Source: Gammaproteobacteria bacterium
GTDB lineage: Bacteria > Pseudomonadota > Gammaproteobacteria > Steroidobacterales > Steroidobacteraceae
Direction of reading: 5' to 3'
Length of the DNA: 9,309 nt
Assembly (NCBI GenBank): GCA_005877965.1
Contig: VBNP01000170.1
Span: 1-9,309 of the forward strand
Shown here: piece after piece, positions 5,533 through 9,309 of the stretch
Layout: each line of letters starts with the position of its first letter
Position numbering within the stretch: the stretch's first letter is position 1
Translations under genes and position numbers: made by a program
The notes under the pieces: generated by a model
Seen by the model: the letters and a program-made list of their open reading frames with translations, nothing else
What the model was told of the DNA's origin: nothing
Database searches by the model: none

Positions 5533-7391
5533 TCAGCGACATCCTCGATCTGGCGAAGATCGAGTCGGGGACCATCACGCTGGACCTCGGGCCGCTGCGC
5601 CTGGCGGAGCTGCGGGACTACGTCGATCGAACTTTCCGCCCGACCGCGCGGGAGCAGGACCTCGATTTCACAATCAGCATCGATCCGCGCCTGCCCACGG
5701 TGATCGAGACCGACGAGAAGCGCCTGCAGCGGATTCTGAAGAACCTGCTGTCGAACGCTCTCAAGTTCACCGCCAAAGGCACCGTAGAGCTGCGAATCGT
5801 GCCCGCCGAGACCGGCTGGTCGCCGGGTCACGCGCAGCTGGACGCTGCCGCACAGGTGATTGCCTTCGTGGTCGCGGACACCGGCGTCGGTATTCCGGCG
5901 GACAAGCAGAAGGTAATCTTCGAGGCTTTCCAGCAGGCGGACGGTACCACCAGCCGTCGTTACGGTGGCACCGGTCTCGGGCTGTCGATCAGCCGGGAGC
6001 TGACGGGGCTGCTTGGAGGCGAGATCACGGTCGAGAGTGCTCCAGGCACGGGCAGCACTTTCGTGCTCTATCTCCCCCTGCCGAAGGAACCGGCCGTGGA
6101 CAGGGCGCCGCCCGCCATGGGCGCGGAAACGACGGCGCCGGCCGCGCAGCCGCCGCGTGCCGACCCGGCGGTTACCCGCGTGCTTCACACCGGCGACCAT
6201 CGCGACAATATCAATCCCGGCGACCGCGTCGTGCTGATCGTGGAGAACAACGCCCGGTTCGCGGCCACACTGCTCGACATCGCGAAGGAACACGGCGTCA
6301 AGGGAGTCGTTGCTTCCAATGGCGGTGCCGCTTTGGCACTCGCTCAGGCGCTCAGGCCGGATGCGATCACGCTGGCCCCGAGACTGCCGGATGTGGAGGG
6401 CTGGGCGGTCCTCGAGCGGCTGAAGCACAGCGCACAAACCAGGCACATTCCCGTGAGTGTGGTGTCGCTGGGGGATCAGACCGCCGCGAGCCTGCACCTG
6501 GGGGCCGTGGCGGTAGTGCGCAAGGAGTCGGCTACCGAAGCGCTGCGGGAGGCGCTGCTCAAGATACGCAACCTCATCGAGCGCGACGCCAAGGCGCTAC
6601 TGGTGGCCGACGGCGATGAAGCGCGCCGCTCGGACGTCGAGGAGTCGTTACGCTGCGCGGAGGTACAGATTACCTCGGCCAGCCTGGGAACACGGGTGCT
6701 CGAGGCGCTGCGCGCCGCACCCTTCGACTGCGTGCTCCTGGGTCCCTCCCTGAGCGACATGAGCGCGATCGAGCTGCTCAGGAGAATCGCCGAGTCCGAA
6801 GCCATTACCGAGATGCAGTTCGTGATCTACGGGACTGAGAGCCTCGGCGGCCCGGAGCAGCAGGACTCGCGCAAACTGGCGGAGGTGCTGGTCATGAAGA
6901 AAGGGCCGACGCGCACGGCCCTGCTGGAGCAGATCACGCTGTTCCTGCACCGTGCCCTGCGCAGTCTGCAACCCACGAGCCGCGCGCTGACCGGGCCACG
7001 GGAGGTGGCTCGGGGGCTGGCGAACAGGAAGATCCTGATGGTCGACGACGACGTGCGCAACGTGTTCGCGTTAACCTGCGCTCTGGAGGAATGCGGGATG
7101 ACAGTCCTCAACGCGGAGGGCGGGAAGGAAGGGGTCGAGATCCTGAAGAGCGTCCCGGACATTGACATGGTGCTGATGGACATCATGATGCCCGAGCTCG
7201 ACGGCTACGACACGATCCGAATCATCCGCGGGTACGAGCAGTTCAAGAACTTGCCCATCATCGCGGTGACCGCGAAAGCGATGATAGGGGATCGCAAGAA
7301 ATGCCTCGACGCGGGCGCGTCGGACTACATCGCGAAGCCGGTGAACGTCGAGCAGCTGACCTCATTGTTGAGCGTGTGGCTGAACCGGTAG
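5529..7391 (+). CDS. Poly-HAMP hybrid histidine kinase, C-terminal half: HATPase and three receiver domains
   Basis: This is the catalytic and receiver half of the kinase begun at 3304, in a different frame. It opens with the end of HisKA helix 2 (ISDILDLAKIESGT), then HATPase_c: N box KNLLSNALKFT (71-81), G1 VADTGVGIP (115-123), F box FEAFQQADGTTSRRYGG and G2 GTGLGLS (147-153). Three receivers follow. Receiver 1 (about 233-350) has LIVENN and TLAPRLPDVEGW, with Ala283 where the phosphoacceptor Asp should be. Receiver 2 (about 355-475) has CVLLGPSLSDMS, with Gly405 at that site. Receiver 3 (about 500-620) is canonical: D506/D507, D551 in VLMDIMMPELDG, T581 and K603. The only start in this frame near the junction is a TTG at 5529 overlapping the upstream TGA, and no ribosome site is obvious, so independent translation would depend on coupling. 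The true coding frame begins at about 5475. Receiver 3 or the next protein would be the phosphate target of an intact ancestor. Confidence 0.88.
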   Translation: MISDILDLAKIESGTITLDLGPLRLAELRDYVDRTFRPTAREQDLDFTISIDPRLPTVIETDEKRLQRILKNLLSNALKFTAKGTVELRIVPAETGWSPGHAQLDAAAQVIAFVVADTGVGIPADKQKVIFEAFQQADGTTSRRYGGTGLGLSISRELTGLLGGEITVESAPGTGSTFVLYLPLPKEPAVDRAPPAMGAETTAPAAQPPRADPAVTRVLHTGDHRDNINPGDRVVLIVENNARFAATLLDIAKEHGVKGVVASNGGAALALAQALRPDAITLAPRLPDVEGWAVLERLKHSAQTRHIPVSVVSLGDQTAASLHLGAVAVVRKESATEALREALLKIRNLIERDAKALLVADGDEARRSDVEESLRCAEVQITSASLGTRVLEALRAAPFDCVLLGPSLSDMSAIELLRRIAESEAITEMQFVIYGTESLGGPEQQDSRKLAEVLVMKKGPTRTALLEQITLFLHRALRSLQPTSRALTGPREVARGLANRKILMVDDDVRNVFALTCALEECGMTVLNAEGGKEGVEILKSVPDIDMVLMDIMMPELDGYDTIRIIRGYEQFKNLPIIAVTAKAMIGDRKKCLDAGASDYIAKPVNVEQLTSLLSVWLNR

Positions 7392-7394
7392 TCA

Positions 7395-9309
7395 ATGAGC
7401 AGCCAGACCCCAGCTTGCGCAAATATTCTCGTCGTCGACGACGAGCCGCGTAGTCTCAAGGCACTGCAGGCGCTGTTGTGTGGGCCGGACCGCAACGTGG
7501 TGCCCGCGGCCTCGGGCAGGGAGGCCCTGCGCTGGGTCCTGCGAACCGCCTTCGCGCTCATCCTGATGGACGTGCGCATGCCCGAGCTGGACGGGTTGGA
7601 AACCGCCGCCCTGATCCGCAAACTCAAGCGCTCCCGGCACACTCCCATCGTGTTCCTGACTGCGGCGGGCGAGCACACGGAGTGGGTGCAGCGGGGCTAT
7701 GAGGTCGGCGCGGTCGACTACATCGTCAAGCCCGTGGACCCCGAGGTGTTGAAGTCCAAGGTGGCGGTTTTCGTCGACCTCAACCAGAGGAGTGCCGACC
7801 TCGCAACGCAGCTGCTTGTGCATCGGAGTGCGCAACGCGACTTACTCAGGGCGAAAGACGATCTCGAGATCAAGATCCGGGAGCGCACGGCGAACCTGAT
7901 CTCGGCCCACGACCGGCTGCGCAGGGAAATGCAGATGCGTGAGCGCGCCGACGCGGAGTTGCTCGTGGCCAAGCAGGCAGCCGAGCAGGCCAATCGGGCA
8001 AAGTCCGAATTCCTGGCCAACATGAGCCACGAGATTCGCACGCCCATGAACGCGATCATCGGCCTGACGCAGGTCGCGCTGCAGACGGAGCTCACCGCGG
8101 AGCAGCGCGAATGTCTGGAACTGGTTCGAGCCTCGGGCGAGTCGTTGCTCGCCATCGTCAATGACGTCCTCGACATCTCCAAGATCGAAGCCGGGCACCT
8201 GACGGTGGAGACGATTCCGTTTTCGCTCAGGGAGTGCATCGGCGGAGCCATGAAGACGCTGGTCATCGAGGCAAACGCCAAGCGGCTCGATCTCTCCTGG
8301 GAGGTGGCGCCGGAGACACCGGATGCGCTGCTCGGCGATCCCCTGAGGCTGCGGCAGATCGTGCTGAATCTGGTAGGCAACGCCATCAAGTTCACGCAAC
8401 AGGGCGGCGTCATCGTGCGCGTCCGGCCGGAATCCTCCGCGGACGGAGATCTATGTTGCTATTTCTCGGTGCGTGATACCGGAGTCGGGATTCCGGTGGA
8501 GAAGCAGGCGGTCGTCTTCTCGCCTTTCCGGCAGGTCGATGCCTCTACAACGCGGCACTATGGCGGCACGGGCCTGGGGCTCACCATCTCGGCCCGTCTG
8601 GTGGAGAGGATGCGGGGCCGGATCTGGCTCGAGAGCACGCCGGGGAAGGGAAGTACCTTTCATTTCACGGTGCGCTTCGGGTTGGCGGATCGCGCGGCTG
8701 AGACGCCCGCCCGTCGCGGCACGCCACCCGAGGCATGCCGCGCCGAGCAACGCCCTGACGGGCCAAAGCTGGCCGTGCTGCTGGTGGAAGACAATTCCGT
8801 GAACCGCAGACTCGCCCAGATCGTGCTGGCGCGACACGGGCACGCGATCACGGCCGTCGACAGCGGGGCCGCTGCCCTTCAAGCACTGCAACAGGCTCGC
8901 TTCGATCTGATCTTGATGGACGTGCAGATGCCCGGGATGGACGGAATCGACACCACCCGCGCGATTCGCCAGTCTGAGCGGCGCCGCGGGCGACGCGTGC
9001 CGATCATCGCGCTGACCGCCCATGCCATGGCCGGGGACCGCGAGCGCTGCCTGGGCGCGGGAATGGACGGCTATCTGGTCAAGCCGATCGACCCGACAGC
9101 GCTGCTCGATGCGGTCGAGCGACTCGGCCTCGAGCCTGAGCAAGCGGGCGGGTCTGCCGATGCGGAGTCGGCCGGGGCTCATGGGGCGGCCCTGCTCGAG
9201 CAGGTCGGCGGCGACCCGCGGCTGCTCGCGGAGATAGCGGAATTGTTCGCGCGCGAGTCCGCCCGACACATGAGCGGCCTGCGCGAAGCGATGCAGAACG
9301 CTGATCCTG
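7395..9309 (+). CDS. Hybrid histidine kinase: receiver - HisKA - HATPase - receiver - Hpt (runs off right edge)
   Basis: This is a soluble multistep phosphorelay protein of which 638 codons are present. Order: receiver 1 (about 9-125; D15/D16, D59 in LILMDVRMPELDG, T89, K112); a coiled-coil linker (about 130-205, ERTANLISAHDRLRREM); HisKA with SEFLANMSHEIRTPMNA and H212; HATPase_c with LNLVGNAIKFT (325-334), RDTGVGIP (360-367), FSPFRQVDASTTRHYGG and GTGLGLT; receiver 2 (about 458-575; E465/D466, D509 in LILMDVQMPGMDG, T541, K563); and the beginning of what looks like an Hpt domain from about residue 597 (ALLEQVGGDPRLLAEIAELF). The Hpt histidine would lie beyond the window. All visible catalytic residues are intact, and its HisKA keeps the normal helix turn. 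The ATG is three bases after the TAG of the preceding frame, with only a weak ribosome site, so it is probably co-transcribed and coupled. The N-terminal receiver is a plausible target of the upstream kinase. No membrane segment or signal peptide is seen. Confidence 0.93.
   Translation, partial: MSSQTPACANILVVDDEPRSLKALQALLCGPDRNVVPAASGREALRWVLRTAFALILMDVRMPELDGLETAALIRKLKRSRHTPIVFLTAAGEHTEWVQRGYEVGAVDYIVKPVDPEVLKSKVAVFVDLNQRSADLATQLLVHRSAQRDLLRAKDDLEIKIRERTANLISAHDRLRREMQMRERADAELLVAKQAAEQANRAKSEFLANMSHEIRTPMNAIIGLTQVALQTELTAEQRECLELVRASGESLLAIVNDVLDISKIEAGHLTVETIPFSLRECIGGAMKTLVIEANAKRLDLSWEVAPETPDALLGDPLRLRQIVLNLVGNAIKFTQQGGVIVRVRPESSADGDLCCYFSVRDTGVGIPVEKQAVVFSPFRQVDASTTRHYGGTGLGLTISARLVERMRGRIWLESTPGKGSTFHFTVRFGLADRAAETPARRGTPPEACRAEQRPDGPKLAVLLVEDNSVNRRLAQIVLARHGHAITAVDSGAAALQALQQARFDLILMDVQMPGMDGIDTTRAIRQSERRRGRRVPIIALTAHAMAGDRERCLGAGMDGYLVKPIDPTALLDAVERLGLEPEQAGGSADAESAGAHGAALLEQVGGDPRLLAEIAELFARESARHMSGLREAMQNADP

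Noticed and set aside
5394..6497. 367-codon minus-strand open frame opposite the HATPase region
   Set aside because: It is antisense to well-conserved kinase motifs and has Arg/Gly/His-rich composition typical of a shadow.
8451..9269. 272-codon minus-strand open frame near the right edge
   Set aside because: It is antisense to the intact HATPase and receiver domains of the second hybrid kinase; no domain was recognised.

Overview
The window is GC-rich proteobacterial chromosomal DNA. The gene types point to a beta- or gammaproteobacterium: an NfrB-type glycosyltransferase, a WecB very close to the enterobacterial enzyme, an EpsA-type LuxR regulator, and large soluble hybrid histidine kinases. 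No genus can be named from the sequence alone. No tRNA, rRNA, CRISPR array or complete mobile element was seen.

Left part (1-1738, minus strand): a two-gene unit reading out of the left edge. wecB encodes UDP-GlcNAc 2-epimerase, which makes UDP-ManNAc. It overlaps by 4 nt the start of an nfrB-like membrane glycosyltransferase, of which only the first 175 codons are inside the window. In E. coli these two functions, unlinked on the chromosome, are both needed for the surface glycan used as receptor by phage N4. Here they look translationally coupled.

Middle (1739-3303): a 404-nt divergent intergenic region rich in inverted repeats separates wecB from a plus-strand LuxR-type regulator of the EpsA family, whose members are associated with exopolysaccharide and exosortase loci. 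Right after its stop codon, on the opposite strand, lies a 34-codon remnant that reads as part of a PASTA domain. It is apparently debris of a lost surface-protein gene.

Right part (3304-9309, plus strand): a phosphorelay locus. The first gene was a very large cytosolic hybrid kinase (poly-HAMP, GAF, coiled coil, HisKA, HATPase, three receivers). It is now split into two reading frames by an apparent deletion of about 31 nt that removes the loop between the two helices of the phosphorylation domain. Its first two receivers have also lost the phosphoacceptor Asp, while the third is intact. Two of the HAMP units are almost identical 276-bp DNA repeats. Three nucleotides downstream starts an intact receiver-kinase-receiver-Hpt protein that runs off the right edge just before its Hpt histidine.

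Together the window looks like a glycan synthesis operon with a divergent polysaccharide-type regulator, next to a phosphorelay whose first kinase has been damaged. A functional link between the two halves is inference from proximity only.
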